DNA of 64,000 bases from Berberis thunbergii (GCA_003290165.1 QNQO01000817.1:456073-520072), one strand, 5' to 3'; numbered from the stretch's first letter, positions 33,610 to 46,295 are shown. A program made the numbers and translations. Notes: generated from the sequence alone by a model not told the origin.

Positions 33610-33916
33610 GTTTGCAAAACAAAAGCAAGGGATAAAATAATCGACAACTGGAAATAAAAAAAAGGTGTTAAAGAAAAAAAAACCCCAAACTCAACTCCTC
33701 ATTTTATAACGAGCAGCGAAAGGTCGGCTTTTGGGAGAACTTGCAAAATATGATAGTCGCACGAAATCCCATGAATCACGCTGAAACGAGCAGGAGGACG
33801 AAAATCGGAGAGACAACAACAACGACAGCTAGTAACAACAATAAATGCACCATAATGTTGAAATCGAAAACCCAACCGCCACACAATTAGTGGGTTCATG
33901 AGCATACCCACTAACT

Positions 33917-33924
33917 AAGGGGGA
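33917..33924 (+). other. Polypurine tract of the Tat element
   Basis: AAGGGGGA five bases before the TGATGATAC start of the 3' LTR. Confidence 0.6.
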
Positions 33925-33929
33925 TTACC

Positions 33930-34425
33930 TGATGATACATCAAAATAGACCATCATCACAGCCATACATGTGGCAGGAAACATCTATCATGAGGATCAGA
34001 TATCCTTCATAAAAGCCCAAACATGGCCCATCAGAATAAGACACAATTAAGGCCCAAGTCTGAGCCCGCAGGAGTTCTCTCATAAAGAAAAGGAACGTTA
34101 CATAAGAAAAGATTTGTGGAGGGAGTTACGCCTCCACGAACACATCTTCATAAAGGAGGAGACTATTACGAGGAACGCCTCCTTCTGTTGCACCTCATAT
34201 GCTTAAGTCACGCAGAGAATTAACCGCGACCATTATATAAGGTAAAATGAACAACAACCAAGGTATTAAACTTTAACTGAGTTTTACCCATATTTACTTT
34301 CTTATTCAAACAGAGTTGTTGACTTAAGCATCAGAGTGACTTTGGCCACCAAAAAGGTGGTCTTTGGCAATTTAACATCTATTTTGCAGGTTAAACTTAC
34401 ATAAGAACGAGATTTGAATGCAACA
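33930..34425 (+). repeat. 3' LTR of the Tat element (496 bp)
   Basis: TGATGATACATCAAAATAG to TTGAATGCAACA. A TATA-like TATATAA is at 34235-34241. Followed by ACATG, the right target copy. Confidence 0.75.
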
Positions 34426-34606
34426 ACATGTGTGCTGAAAATTGTGACAATGATCGTGTGCCCGATGACGTGAGATCATAGGTGCTTAGTGTTGGGGAAT
34501 ATGAAGCTTTGGGTATTCTTGGGGCTGCATTGACTTGTGGAAAGGCTCTCACCAAAGTATTTTGCAAGAAAATGGGTTGGTGTCCTCGTAGTATTGGTAG
34601 CTTAGT
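34426..34606 (+). pseudogene. DUF674 pseudogene, middle part
   Basis: Continuation right of the Tat element: VGEYEALGILGAALTCGKAL and TKVFCKKMG, which fits the DUF674 block with an EAL-x-L-L-K-A-A-L-type helix and following T-x-V/A-F. One in-frame TAG precedes it. It ends SIGSLV at 34606, where the LTR array starts. At 44629 onward the sequence after the second target copy could continue QCNMKVIRGA before a stop. Confidence 0.4.
34602..34606 (+). repeat. Left target duplication of the LTR array
   Basis: TTAGT here and at 44629-44633, exactly at the outer ends of LTR 1 and LTR 3. Confidence 0.85.
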
Positions 34607-37600
34607 TGTCACGCCACGATTTTCGAAGAAAACAAAAATCCTAAAATCCACGTAGGATTATCCGTTTCCCCCAAAACCCGGGACGTGAAAATTCAATAAC
34701 AACATAAACAAATAGCAGCAACAACTAAATATGATTTTATTACAGAAATAAATAAAACTCTAACCCAGAGAGACTCTGACGTTGCTAGCTCACTAGCGAA
34801 ACTCCAATAACGCAGCTCAAAATCTTTAAACCTGAAAGGCTAGTCGCCTACATTCCAAAAAGAATGTACCCAAAACAAAAAGCTCACTTGGGTCAGCAAT
34901 AAAGCTGGTGTGAGAAATCTTCATCCAAAAAATCAATAAATTCACACATGATAGCATCAAGCTAATCACAAACAATAAACAAACACACCAACAGGTAGTT
35001 CCTCAATGAGGCAAATGTGTCCTCATCCTAATAAATAAATATGCATTATTTATTACTAATAAATAAAATTTATGAGTTATAAATCCTCATAAATGCAACA
35101 ACAATACAATTCATAATCATATTAGACTATTATTGAAATATTAACAAAACACATTTTTCTACCTTTAGGAAGACATATAGTTCTCATTCAATGGTTCAAT
35201 AAGCATTTAGTTTTTTCCTTAAAGGTAATCATGCACATACACAAAAAGAAATCTAGCTTCTTTTCCACAATCGCACTATCCTCCTTGTGCCGAACACAAC
35301 TTACCCAAATGTGCCTCTCTTGCCTTCGAAACCACTCGGAGCATACATGTTCCAAGTGGGGTGCCACCTCGAGGAACATGTCATCTCACTCGAAGTTCGA
35401 TAATTGACAAGTATTCTTCCTAAATCTACACGTACAACCAAACTCGCATGGAACGGTGCATCGATATGCAAGCAAGTCTGCATACCCATAATAATATCAC
35501 ACGTATACAAGCAAGTCTATATACAAAACAATTTCTTTTCTTTTCACATTTTTTTTCGGAGTTGTGGAAAAGAGCATAAAAAAATATCAACTCAAAACTC
35601 AAAACTCTTTTATGGAGACACTTTGTCAACCATAAGTAAATCAACCACAGTATCCAGCATTCTTTTGGGAAATAAATAATATCTGACACATTGCTAATTC
35701 ACATATCTCATCTCTTTGCATCATATGAAAACAATATGCATACCAATTGGCATAAAAATACAAATACTCAAGCTAAAACAAGTGCTCAGTTAAATTCCAG
35801 CCAATATCTATTACTAGAAAATTTTCTTCTAGACCTAAACTAAATAAGGGTTTAATCATACCTATAACTGATACAGACAAGACATTTACCTTGGATCACC
35901 TAAAATAAAAAACGAGTTTTGCACAACTGTTGAGGCAAATCATTCTAATATGTTTGCATTCAGAGCTTCAAAAATTGGATAAAATAAGTAAGTCATACAA
36001 TACAAGAGACATTTCAAGAGAGAAGCGCTCACCCTATTATCAATCACATCAGCCATCTCAACATGTAGATTTCAATTGTCTTATAAGTTTAACTTTGCAA
36101 TTGATTTTCTCCAAACACAACTATATCTATAGCCCTTACCACTTGTTGGTTTTTAATACTCTGAAGAAACCCACCATACAAAGGGAAATTAATGCAATAA
36201 ATTTTCCAGTTACCACAAAGCAACAAAAATTTCACAATGTATAACATTGCATATGCAAAATAGCAACTCCTTGTAGAATTCACTGAGACTAGCCAACGAG
36301 CATCTTACAGGATATGCTTTAAAGCCAATAGAACTGAACCTTGATGAACTTAAACTTCTATATGATGCTTGATAAAATTTCCTGGTTTTCTAAACGAGTT
36401 CCAATCCTCAAATTTCAAAGAAACTAAAACCATTTCACAACAAAATTGAGCCCAACCAATCAAAACCTAACAACAAACAAATGGGGTTCTATAAAAATCT
36501 CATACACCCTAACCCAATGCAACTTTTCTATTCCATAAAAATGAAATTTGGAAAACTCAAAGAGGAAGACAGACTCACATACAAAATGGGAATGGAGAAA
36601 ATTCACTTGATGAAATCACCAATGATTTGCGCAACCAATCCACGTCCTCAAAACCACTGCAACAACACCTCCAATATACATGTCTCTTCCCCTTCTTTCT
36701 TCTTATTCTTTTTTTCTCTCTGTTTTGAGATCGCAACAATAAAGCACAGCAATCGATCGATCCCAACAGCAGATCAACAACATATTTTCTCCTCTGACAT
36801 CTCTTCTCCTTCTTTCTTTTTCTTATTCTTCTGAGATCACAACAACTTGTCATGCACAACGATCAATCACAGACTTGTCCTCTCTTCTTATTTCTTTTGC
36901 GATTGCAAAGCCGATCGATTCTCTCTCACGCCGCCATCAAGAATCCCAAAGCTTTAGCTCTTATAACCCTTGAATTTAATAACCAAAGCTTAGCGCAAGC
37001 ACCGCCCGAATGCAAACACCGTCCAAGCAGTTTAACACTTGCAAGAATATGCGAAGACGAAGAAGAGACAGTCTGAGAAGGAGAAGCCAGTTTGGGGTGG
37101 TGGGATCGGCTGCAACGTGTGGTCACAGACTGCGCTCGCCTCCAAGGAGAAGAATTTGTGAAGAAGGGAAAAAAAGAAGGAAGAAGAAAAGAAAAGAAAG
37201 AAAGAAAAAAAAAGGAATAGGGTTATTCTCTTTATAAGATGGGTGGCTATTCGCCCCCACCGAACTTTCGAATGCACCCACCCTCATTCACAAAATAAAA
37301 CCCTAATCGTTAGTTAAATAAAAGCCCAAAATCAAGCCTAAATACAATTGAGTAACAATCCATCAACATTAGGGTTTACAAAATTTTGGCTAAATACACA
37401 CACACTTTATTTTATTTAGTAATGACAAACAAAAATCTTTTCCCAATAAATGAGATTACAATATACGCCACAATTAATAAATAAGAAATTTTTATATTTA
37501 TTTAATTAGGCGGGTATTACAATATATACAACTCAAAAGAATTTCGTCCAGAGATTCGGTAGAGGGAGGTAAGTAGGAAATTAATTCTTAAATAAACAAA

Positions 37601-37711
37601 CTACACATCACATGGACAAACAAATAGCTCATACGTATGCCCATAACTTAATGAAGGCGATCACACAAAAATATAAAAATTCAGTAAGTACAAAAATTAC
37701 GAGGTGCTACA
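34607..37711 (-). repeat. LTR 1 (3105 bp)
   Basis: TGTCACGCCACGATTTTCG to GGTGCTACA on the plus strand. On the minus strand a TATA box TATAAAGA lies at 37229-37236, followed by a purine/pyrimidine-biased leader. Short frames in it (for example 36926-37126) repeat in the other LTRs but show no domain. It carries a segment 35630-35890 that is lost from LTR 2. Confidence 0.85.
37229..37236 (-). promoter_or_regulatory. TATA box of LTR 1
   Basis: TATAAAGA on the minus strand, conserved in LTR 2 (40535-40542) and LTR 3 (44144-44151). Confidence 0.5.
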
Positions 37712-38177
37712 ATATATACAACTCAAAAGAATCTCGGGACATAGAGGAAAGAAAATTAAGCGAATTTCGAAAAATACAACTTGTCAAACGAAAGAAGATT
37801 TTTAAAATAAAAATTTCAATTGAATTTTAGTTGCATAAATTTTTATTGCCATTGAAAAAGTAGGGTTGTTACAATATATACAACTCAAAAGAATCTCGTC
37901 CCGAGATTCGCGAAAAGGGTTAACTAAAGATTCAAGATAACAAACCGTTACAAGAAAACGACACGGAATAATGTCATCAACTATTGACAATAAATAAGTT
38001 AGTCCCAGAAATCTCATCTCGAGATTCACGAAGAAAAAGAAACAATAATAAAAGTTCAAGGTTGACCCTTGTCACTTTGTCTCTAGACATTCACACTACT
38101 ACTCTCCCATATCCACATTTCGAGGATCACCTAGACTCTACCCCAGCCTATGCTAACCAAATGCTCTGATTCCAAAC
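37712..38177 (-). mobile_element. Internal region 1 (466 bp)
   Basis: No coding sequence. At its right end GCTCTGATTCCAAAC is the complement of the primer site with one mutation. Contains two more copies of the pre-LTR segment (TACAATATATACAACTC and AATCTCGTCCCGAGATT). Confidence 0.75.
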
Positions 38178-41019
38178 TGTCACGCCCCGATTTTCGAAGA
38201 AAACGAAAATCTTAAAATCCACGTAGGATTATCCGTTTTTCCCCAAAACTCGAGACGTGAAAATTCAATAACAACACAAACAAATAGCAACAACAACTAA
38301 ACATGATTTATTACATAAATAAATAAAACTCTAACCCGGAGAGACTCTGACGTTGTTAGCTCACTAGTGAAACTCCAATAACGCAGCTCAAAATCTTTAA
38401 ACCTGAAAGGCTAGTCGCCTACATTCCAAAAAGAATGTACCCAAAACAAAAAGCTCACTTGGGTCAGCAATAAAGCTGGTGTGAGAAATCTTCATCCAAA
38501 AAATCAATAAATTCACACATGATAGCATCAAGCTAAACACAAACAATAAACAAACACACCAACAGATAGTTCCTCAATGAGGCAAAGGTGTCCTAATCCT
38601 AATAATTAAATATGCATTATTTATTACTAATAAATAAAATTTATGAGTTATCAATCCTCATAAATGCAACAACAATACAATTCATAATCATATTAGACTA
38701 TTATTGAAATATTAACAAAACACATTTTTCTACCTTTAGGAAGACATATAGTTCTCATTCAATGGCTGAATGAGCGTTTAGTTTCTTCCTTTAAGGTAAT
38801 CATGCACATACACAAAAAAATTTCGCTTATTTTCCACAATCGCACTATCCTCCTTGTGCCGAACACACCTCACCCAAGTGTGCCTCCCTTGCCTTCGAAA
38901 CCACTCGGAGCATACATGTTCCAAGTGGGGTGCCACCTCGAGGAACATGTCATCTCACCCGAAGTTCGATAACTGGCATGTAGTCTTCCTAAATCTACAC
39001 GTACAACCGAACTCACATGGAACGGTGCACCGATATGCAAGCAAGTTTGCATACCCATAATAATATCACACGTATACAAGCAAGTTTGTATACAAAACAA
39101 TTTCTTTTTTTTTTCACATTTTTTTTCTGAGTTGTGGAAAACAGCATTACAAAAATATCAACTAAAACTCAAAACTCTTTTATGGAGACACAAGACATTT
39201 ACCTTGGATCACCTAAAATAAAAAACGAGTTCTGCACAACTGTTGAGTCAAATCATTCTAATATGTTTGCATTCAGAGCTTGAAATTGAATAAAATAAGT
39301 AAATCATACAATACAGGAGACATTTCAAGAGAGAAGCACGCACCCTATTATCAATCACATCAGCCATCTCAACATGTAAATTTCTATTGTCTTATATGTT
39401 TAACTTTGCAATTGATTTTCTCCAAACACAACTGTATCTATAGCCCTTACCACTTGTTGGTTTTTATTACTCTGAAGAAACCCATCATACAGAGGGAAAT
39501 TAATGCAATAAATTTTCCAGTTACCACAAATCAACAGAAATTTCACACTGTAGAACATTGCATATGCAAAATAACAACTCCTTGTAGAATTCACTGAGAC
39601 TGGCCAACGAGCATCTTACAAAATATGCTTTAAAGCCAACAGAACTGAACCTTGATGAACTTAGACTTTTATATCATGCTTGATAAAATTTCCTGGTTTT
39701 TTAAACGAGTTCCAATCCTCAAATTTCAAAGAAACTAAAACCATTTCACAACAAAATTGAGCCCAAACAATCAAAACCTAACAACAAACAAATGGGGTTC
39801 TATAAAAATCTCATACACCCTAACCCAATGCAACTTTTCTATTCCATAAAAATGAAATCTGGAAAACTCAAAGAGGAAGATAGACTCACATACAAGATGG
39901 GAATGGAGAAAATTCACCTGATGAAATCACCAATGATTTGCGCAACCAATCCACGTCCTCAAAACCACTGCAACAACACCTCCAACATACATGTCTCTTC
40001 CCCTTCTTTCTTCTTATTCTTCTTCTCTTTTTTTTCTCTTTGTTCTGAGATCGCAACAATAAAGCACAACAATCGATCGATCCCAACAGCAGATCAACAA
40101 CATATTTTCTCCTTTGACCTCTCTTCTCCTTCTTTCTTTTTCTTATTCTTCTGAGGTCACAACAACCTGTCACGCACAACGATCAATCACAGACTTGTTC
40201 TCTCTTCTTATTTCTTTTTCGATTGCAAAGTCGATCGATTCTCTTTCGAGCCGCCATCAAGAATCCCAAAGCTTTAGCTCTTGTAAACCCTTGAATTTCA
40301 TAACCAAAGCTTTGCAAGTACCGCTCGAATGCAAACACCGTCCAAGCAGTTCAACACTTGCAGGAAGATGCGAAGACGAAGAAGTGACAGTCTGAGAAAA
40401 GAGAAGCCAGCTTGGGGCGGTGGGATCGGCTGCAACGTGTGGTCACAGACTGCGCCTGCCGCCAAGGAGAAGAATTCGTGAAGAAGGGAAAAAAAGAAGG
40501 AAGGAGAAAAGAAAAAAAAAAAATAGGGTTATTCTCTTTATAAGGTGGGTGATTATTCGCCCCCACCGAACTTTCGAATGCTCCCACCCTCTTTCACAAA
40601 ATAAAACCCTAATCATTAGTTAAATAAAAGCCCAAAATCAAGCTCAAATACAATTGAGTAACAATCCATCAACATTAGGGTTTACAAATTTTTGGCTAAA
40701 TACACACACACACTTTATTTTATTTAGTAATGACAAACAAAAATCTTTTCCCAATAAATGAGATTATAATATACGCCACAATTAATAAATAAGAAATTTT
40801 TATATTTATTTAATTAGGCGGGTATTACAATATATACAAGTCAAAAGAATTTTGTCTCGAGATTCGGTAGAAAAAGGTAAGTAGGAAATTAATTCTTAAA
40901 TGAACAAACTACACATCACATGGACAAACAAATAGCTCATACGTATGCCCATAACTTAATGAAGACAATGACACAAAAATATAAAAATACATTAAGTACA
41001 AAAATTACGGGGTGCTACA
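38178..41019 (-). repeat. LTR 2 (2842 bp, internal deletion)
   Basis: Same ends as LTR 1. At 39186-39190 GGAGACACAAGACATT joins sequences that in LTR 1 and LTR 3 are ~270 bp apart; AGACA is present at both breakpoints in the full copies, suggesting microhomology-mediated loss. Confidence 0.85.
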
Positions 41020-41491
41020 ATATATACAACTCAAAAGAATCTCGTCCCGAGATCGGTAGAGGAAAGAAAATTAAGCGAATTTTGAAAAATACAACTTGTC
41101 AAACGAAAGAAGATTTTTAAAATAAAATTTTCAATTGAATTTTAGTTGCATAAATTTTTATTGCCATTGGAAAAGTAGGGGTGTTACGATATATACAACT
41201 CAAAAGAATCTCGTCCCGAGATTCGTGAAAAGGGTTAACCAAAGATTCAAGATAACAAACTGTTACAAGAAAACGACACGGAATAATGTCATCAACTATT
41301 GACAATAAATAAGTTAGTCCCAGAAATCTCATCTCGAGATTCACGAAGAAAAAGAAACAATAATAAAAGTTCAAGGTTCACCCTTGTCACTTTGTCTCTA
41401 GACATTCACACTACTACTCTCCCATATCCACATTCCGAGGATCACCTAGACTCTACCCAGCCTAGGCTAACCAAATGCTCTGATACCAAAC
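41020..41491 (-). mobile_element. Internal region 2 (472 bp)
   Basis: Very similar to internal region 1. Here the primer site is intact: GCTCTGATACCAAAC at 41477-41491, complement of TTGGTATCAGAGC. Confidence 0.8.
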
Positions 41492-44400
41492 TGTCACGCC
41501 CCGATTTTCGAAGAAAACGAAAATCCTAAAATCCACGTAGGATTATCCGTTTCCCCCAAAACTCGGGACGTGAAAATTCAATAAAACCAGAAATAAATAG
41601 AAGCAACAACTAAACATGATTTGATTACAGAAATAAATAAAACTCTAACCCGGAGAGACTCTGACGTTGTTAGCTCACTAGCGAAACTCCAATAACGCAG
41701 CTCAAAATCTCTAAACCTGAAAGGCTAATCGGCTACATTTTAAAAGGAATGTATCCAACAACCAAAAACTCACTTGGGTCAGCAATAAAGCTGGTGTTAG
41801 AAGTCTTCATCCAAAAAATCAATAAATTCACACATGATAGCATCAAGCTAAACACAAACAATAAACAAACACACCAACATGTAGTTCCTCAATGAGGCAA
41901 AGGTGTCCTCATCCTAATAAATAAATATGCATTATTTATTACTAATAAATAAAATTTATGAGTTATCAATCCTCATAAATGCAACAACAATACAATTCAT
42001 AATCATATTAGACTATTATTGAAATATTAACAAAACACATTTTTCTACCTTTAGGAAGACATATAGTTCTCATTCAATGGTTCAATAAGCATTTAGTGTC
42101 TTCCTTTAAGGTAATCATGCACATACACAAAAAGAAATCTAGCTTCTTTTCCACAATCGCACTATCCTCCTTGTGCTGAACACCTCACCCAAGTGTGCCT
42201 CCCTTGCCTTCGAAACCACTGGAGCGTACATGTTCCAAGTGGGGTGTCACCTCGAGGAACATGTCATCTCACCCGAAGTTCGATAACTATCAAATATTCT
42301 TCCTAAATCTACACGTACAACCGAACTCACATGGAACGATGCACCGATATCCAAGCAAGTCTGCATACCCACAATAATATCACACGTATACAAGCAAGTC
42401 TGTATACAAAACAATTTCTTTTCTTTTCACATTTTTTTTTCGGAGTTGTGGAAAAGAGCAAAAAAAAATATCAACTAAAAACTAAAAACTCTTTTATGGA
42501 TACACTTTGTCAACCATAAGTAAATCAACCACAGTATCCACCATTCTTTTGAGGAAACAAATAATATCTGACACATTGCCAATTCACATATCTCATCTCT
42601 TTGCATCATATGAAAACAATATGCATACCAATTCGCATAAAAATACAAATACTCAAGCTAAAACAAGTGCTCAGTTAAATTTTAGCCAATATCTATTACT
42701 AGAAAATTTTCTTCTAGACCAAAACTAAATAAGGGTTTAATCATACCAAAAACTGATACAGACAAGACATTTACCTTGGATCACCTAAAATAAAAAAACG
42801 AGTTTTGCACAACTATTGATGCAAATCATTCTAATATGTTTGCATTCAGAACTTCAGAAATTGGATAAAATAAGTAAGTCATACAATACAGGAGACATTT
42901 CAAGAGAGAAGCACACACCCTATTATCAATCACATCAGCCACCTCAACATGTAGATTTCTATTGTCTTATATGTTTAACTTTGCAATTGATTTTCTCCAA
43001 ACACAACTATATCTATAGCCCTTACCACTTGTTGGTTTTTAATACTCTGAATAAACCCACCATACAGAGGGAAATTAATGCAATAATTTTCTAGTTACCA
43101 CATAACAGCTGAAATTTCACACTATATAACATTGCATATGCAAAATAGCAACACCTTGTATTATTCGCTGAGACTGGCCAACGAGCATCTTACACAATAT
43201 GCTTTAAAGCCAACAGAACTGAACCTTGATGAACTTAGACTTCTATATGATGCTTGATAAATCTTCCTGGTTTTCTAAACGAGTTCCAATCCTCAAATAT
43301 CAAAGAAACTAAAACCATTTCACAACAAAATTGAGCCCAAACAATCAAAGCCTAACAACAAACAAATGTGATTCTATAAAAATCTCATACACCCTAACCC
43401 AATGCAACTTTTCTATTCCATAAAAATGAAATTTGGAAAACTCAAAGAGGAAGACAGACTCACATACAAGATGGGAATGGAGAAAACTCACCAGATGAAA
43501 TCACCAATGATTTGCGCAACCAATCCACGTCCTCAAAACCACTGCAACAACACCTCCAACATACATGTTTCTTCCCCTTCTTTCTTCTTGTTCTTCTTCT
43601 TCTTTTTTTCTCTATTATGAGATCGCAACAATAAAGCACAGCAATCGATCGATCCCAATAGCAGATCAACAACATATTTTCTCCTCTGACATCTCTTCTC
43701 CTTCTTTCTTTTCTTATTCTTCTGAGATCACAACAACCTGTCACGCACAACGATCAATCACAGACTTGTCCTCTCTTCTTATTTCTTTTGTAATTGCAAA
43801 GCCGATCGATTCTCTTTCACTCCGCCATCAAGAATCCCAAAGCTTTAGCTCTTGTAACCCTTGAATTTCATAACCAAAGCTTCGCAAGCACCGCCCGAAT
43901 GCAAACACCGTCCAAGCATTTCAACACTTGCAAGAAGATGCGAAGACGAAGAAGAGACAGTCTGAAAAGGAGAAGCCAGTTTGGGGCGGTGGGATCGCTG
44001 CAACGTGTGGTAACAGACTGTGCTCGCCGCCAAGGAGAAGAATTCGTGTAGAAGGGAAAAAAAGAAGGAAGGAAAAAAGAAAAAAAAAAAAAAAAAAAAA
44101 AAATAGGATTATAAGAAAGAAAAAAAAAGGAATAAGGTTATTCTCTTTATAAGGTGGGTGGTTATTCGCCTCCACCGAACTTTCGAATGCACCCACCCTC
44201 TTTCACAAAATAAAACCCTAATCATTAGTTAAATAAAAGCCCAAAATCAAGCCCAAATACAATTGAGTAATAATCCATCAACATTAGGGTTTACAAATTT
44301 TTGGCTAAATACACACACACTTTATTTTATTTAGTAATGACAAACAAAATCTTTTTCCCAATAAATGAGATTACAATATACGCCACAATTAATAAAGAAG

Positions 44401-44628
44401 AAATTTTTATATTTATTTAATTAGGCGGGTATTGCAATATATGCAACTCAAAAGAATCTCGTGCCGAGATTCGGTATAGAGGAAGGTAAGTAGGAAATTA
44501 ATTCTTAAATAAACAAACTACACATCACATGGACAAACAAATAGCTCATACGTATGCACATAACTTAATGAAGATAATCACACAAAAATATAAAAAAATC
44601 AGTAAGTACAAAATTACGGGGTGCTACA
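41492..44628 (-). repeat. LTR 3 (3137 bp)
   Basis: TGTCACGCCCCGATTTTCG to GGGGTGCTACA, followed by the right target copy TTAGT. Has a long A-rich run around 44078-44135 that is shorter in LTR 1 and 2. Confidence 0.85.
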
Positions 44629-44633
44629 TTAGT

Positions 44634-44881
44634 TCAATGTAATATGAAAGTAATTAGAGGTGCTTAGAGTATATTGTATTAACTGGATTTTATTTCTCTA
44701 GTATAAGTAAAGAATATAAATCACGTTTGTAATTTCACTTGGACTTGTTCAAGATGATTGTAAGTTCTTGTCTAACTACATTGTGCAGCAAGTGTTATCA
44801 ACATCATAAGTCAATCTGAACCTAACTGTGTAGATTCACATTATGGCCAACCTATCACTTCATATAATATGGTAACTCAAC
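44634..44881. other. Short unique sequence between LTR array and hAT element
   Basis: May begin with a few codons of the interrupted DUF674 pseudogene; otherwise nothing recognised. Confidence 0.35.
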
Positions 44882-45692
44882 AAGGGGCGGACCTAGGATT
44901 TTAGTCGAGGGGGAAAAAATGGAAAATACTTATTAATTGATAATAGTAGTTATCAATGGTAAAGCCAATTTTTTTTTTCTACCTAAACTGGTAACTAATA
45001 AAAAAATACAACTATAAAAAATACATTGAATATATTAAATTGAAATCAGTGTAGTCCAATTTTAAGCCAAAATAATGTCACTATCGATAACCTTAGCAAG
45101 AAGCAACGAACATAATAACTAAAATATATAACTAATATCACAAAATAATTAAGATAAGTATCTAGTTGTAGCTAAATTGTTTTTGAAATTTGCGAACCTA
45201 ATATGATCAGAATACGATTTCATAGAAAAAATAGTTTATATGAAGCTCAAATTTTGTACGAGTTGGCTAATGGTATATATTTTCATTAAATTTTATAGTT
45301 GTTATTTTAGATGTTAATTTTAAATATTTTTTGTTGGGGGTTTTATACCAAATTCATTTATTTAATGTTAATAAATTTTAATTAAACTAAACATTTTTTA
45401 ATGTTTGCAATTACTAGTAAAATTACATTGAAAATAAAATAAAAATGCACTCGAAGAGTATCGAACTCTAGTCTTTTACTAAAAATATTAAACCTCTAAT
45501 CATTACACCGACAAGGACATGTTTAAACATTTGTATAAACAATTGTTATATTGTATTCTACATTATATAATCGATTTTTTTTAAAAATAAAGTATATATA
45601 CAAAAAAATATTTTAAAAGTTGTGGGGCGGGGGGGGGGGGGGGGGGAGGTGGGGGCAGTTGTCCCCCTCGCCCCTTGGTAGGTTCGCCCATG
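44882..45692. mobile_element. hAT-like non-autonomous element (811 bp)
   Basis: Ends AAGGGGCGGACCTAGG and the inverted GGTAGGTTCGCCCATG. Flanks AACTCAAC (44874-44881) and ACCTCAAC (45693-45700) agree in seven of eight bases. Next to the right end are the inner arms GAGGGGGA and its complement. It contains a B-box-like GAGTTCGATACTC (minus, about 45453-45465) and no transposase. Confidence 0.6.
45629..45646 (+). repeat. Run of 18 G
   Basis: GGGGCGG before and GGTGGGGG after it extend the G-rich tract to about 40 bases. Could form a G-quadruplex; run length is likely unstable. Confidence 0.85.
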
Positions 45693-45799
45693 ACCTCAAC
45701 CAATTTGTCCATCAAATCATGGAAGAAATAGGAAAGATGATAACAATAATACAACAGTGAGTCAATTGAGAATTGAGATTATCATTCCCGACCGAGTCG

Positions 45800-46295
45800 A
45801 CGCATTCTATGTGTATGGATATTAAAAGTATTTTTTTACTACAATAATTCAATATTTAAAAAAATTATTACTTATATATAATTTTAAGGACCTATGTATA
45901 GTTTATAAATAAATAAATGGCTTCAAATAATTATTTTAGGGGCTTCAAATAAACTATGTTATGGGCATAAGTATAATTACTTAATGTTATAAAATATGGA
46001 GAGCAAAATGAGAAGTACAAAAGTTAAATGTAAGAGTTTTTATATAATTTATAAATAATTGGAGGTCTTTAAAATTTTTTATTAAGGGCTTATGTGTAAT
46101 TAATGAATATATACATATAAATAGTTTAAATATGTGAGGGTAAAATAGTAAAAATATTTAATAGTATTTTTTATTTAAAATATAAACATTCTTTTCACTT
46201 TTTATTCTCTTTTGACTTTTTCTTGTAAATACAATAAAGCTTGGAAAGCATTTCTAGAACTAAAAATCAGGTTGAAGACGCATCAATTTTTCATG
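45800..46295. repeat. Dispersed repeat related to the insertion at 22074-23435
   Basis: Two or three ~120-bp units with TTTATAAATAATTGGAGG, AAGGGCTTATGTGTAATTAA and GGAGAGCAAAATGAG, and the same right-end blocks TTTTTCTTGTAAATA and GGTTGAAGACGCA. No gene. Confidence 0.6.

Larger units (their letters stand above)
24673..34425 (+). mobile_element. Ty3/gypsy Tat-lineage element, non-autonomous, 9.75 kb
   Basis: Bounded by LTRs with TGATGATAC starts and GCATCA/GCAACA ends, and by target copies ATATG (24668-24672) and ACATG (34426-34430), which differ by one transition. It has a TGGCGCCC-type primer site, gag and a protease, but no reverse transcriptase or integrase reading frame. It also has a long 3' region with tandem repeats and an ORF on the opposite strand. 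That layout is typical of Tat/Ogre-Retand-Grande relatives. A 1.83-kb solo LTR sits inside. Confidence 0.88.
34607..44628 (-). mobile_element. Triple-LTR array of a non-autonomous chromovirus-type element
   Basis: LTR-internal-LTR-internal-LTR, 10.0 kb, in minus orientation, flanked by one perfect target duplication TTAGT. In element orientation the LTR begins TGTAGCACCCCGT and ends GGCGTGACA, followed by a TTGGTATCAGAGC primer site (initiator Met tRNA). LTRs are ~3.1 kb, internal regions only ~470 bp without gag or pol. Long LTRs, TGTARCACCCC starts and the GGACGAGATTCTTTTGAG segment before the LTR are as in Tekay/Del-like chromoviruses. Unequal LTR recombination between sister copies gives exactly this structure. 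Confidence 0.85.

Noticed and set aside
36575..37277. Frames of 60-117 codons repeated in all three chromovirus-type LTRs
   Set aside because: Their repetition follows from the LTRs being copies. Composition is Ser/Arg/Lys low-complexity, and frames change length between copies.
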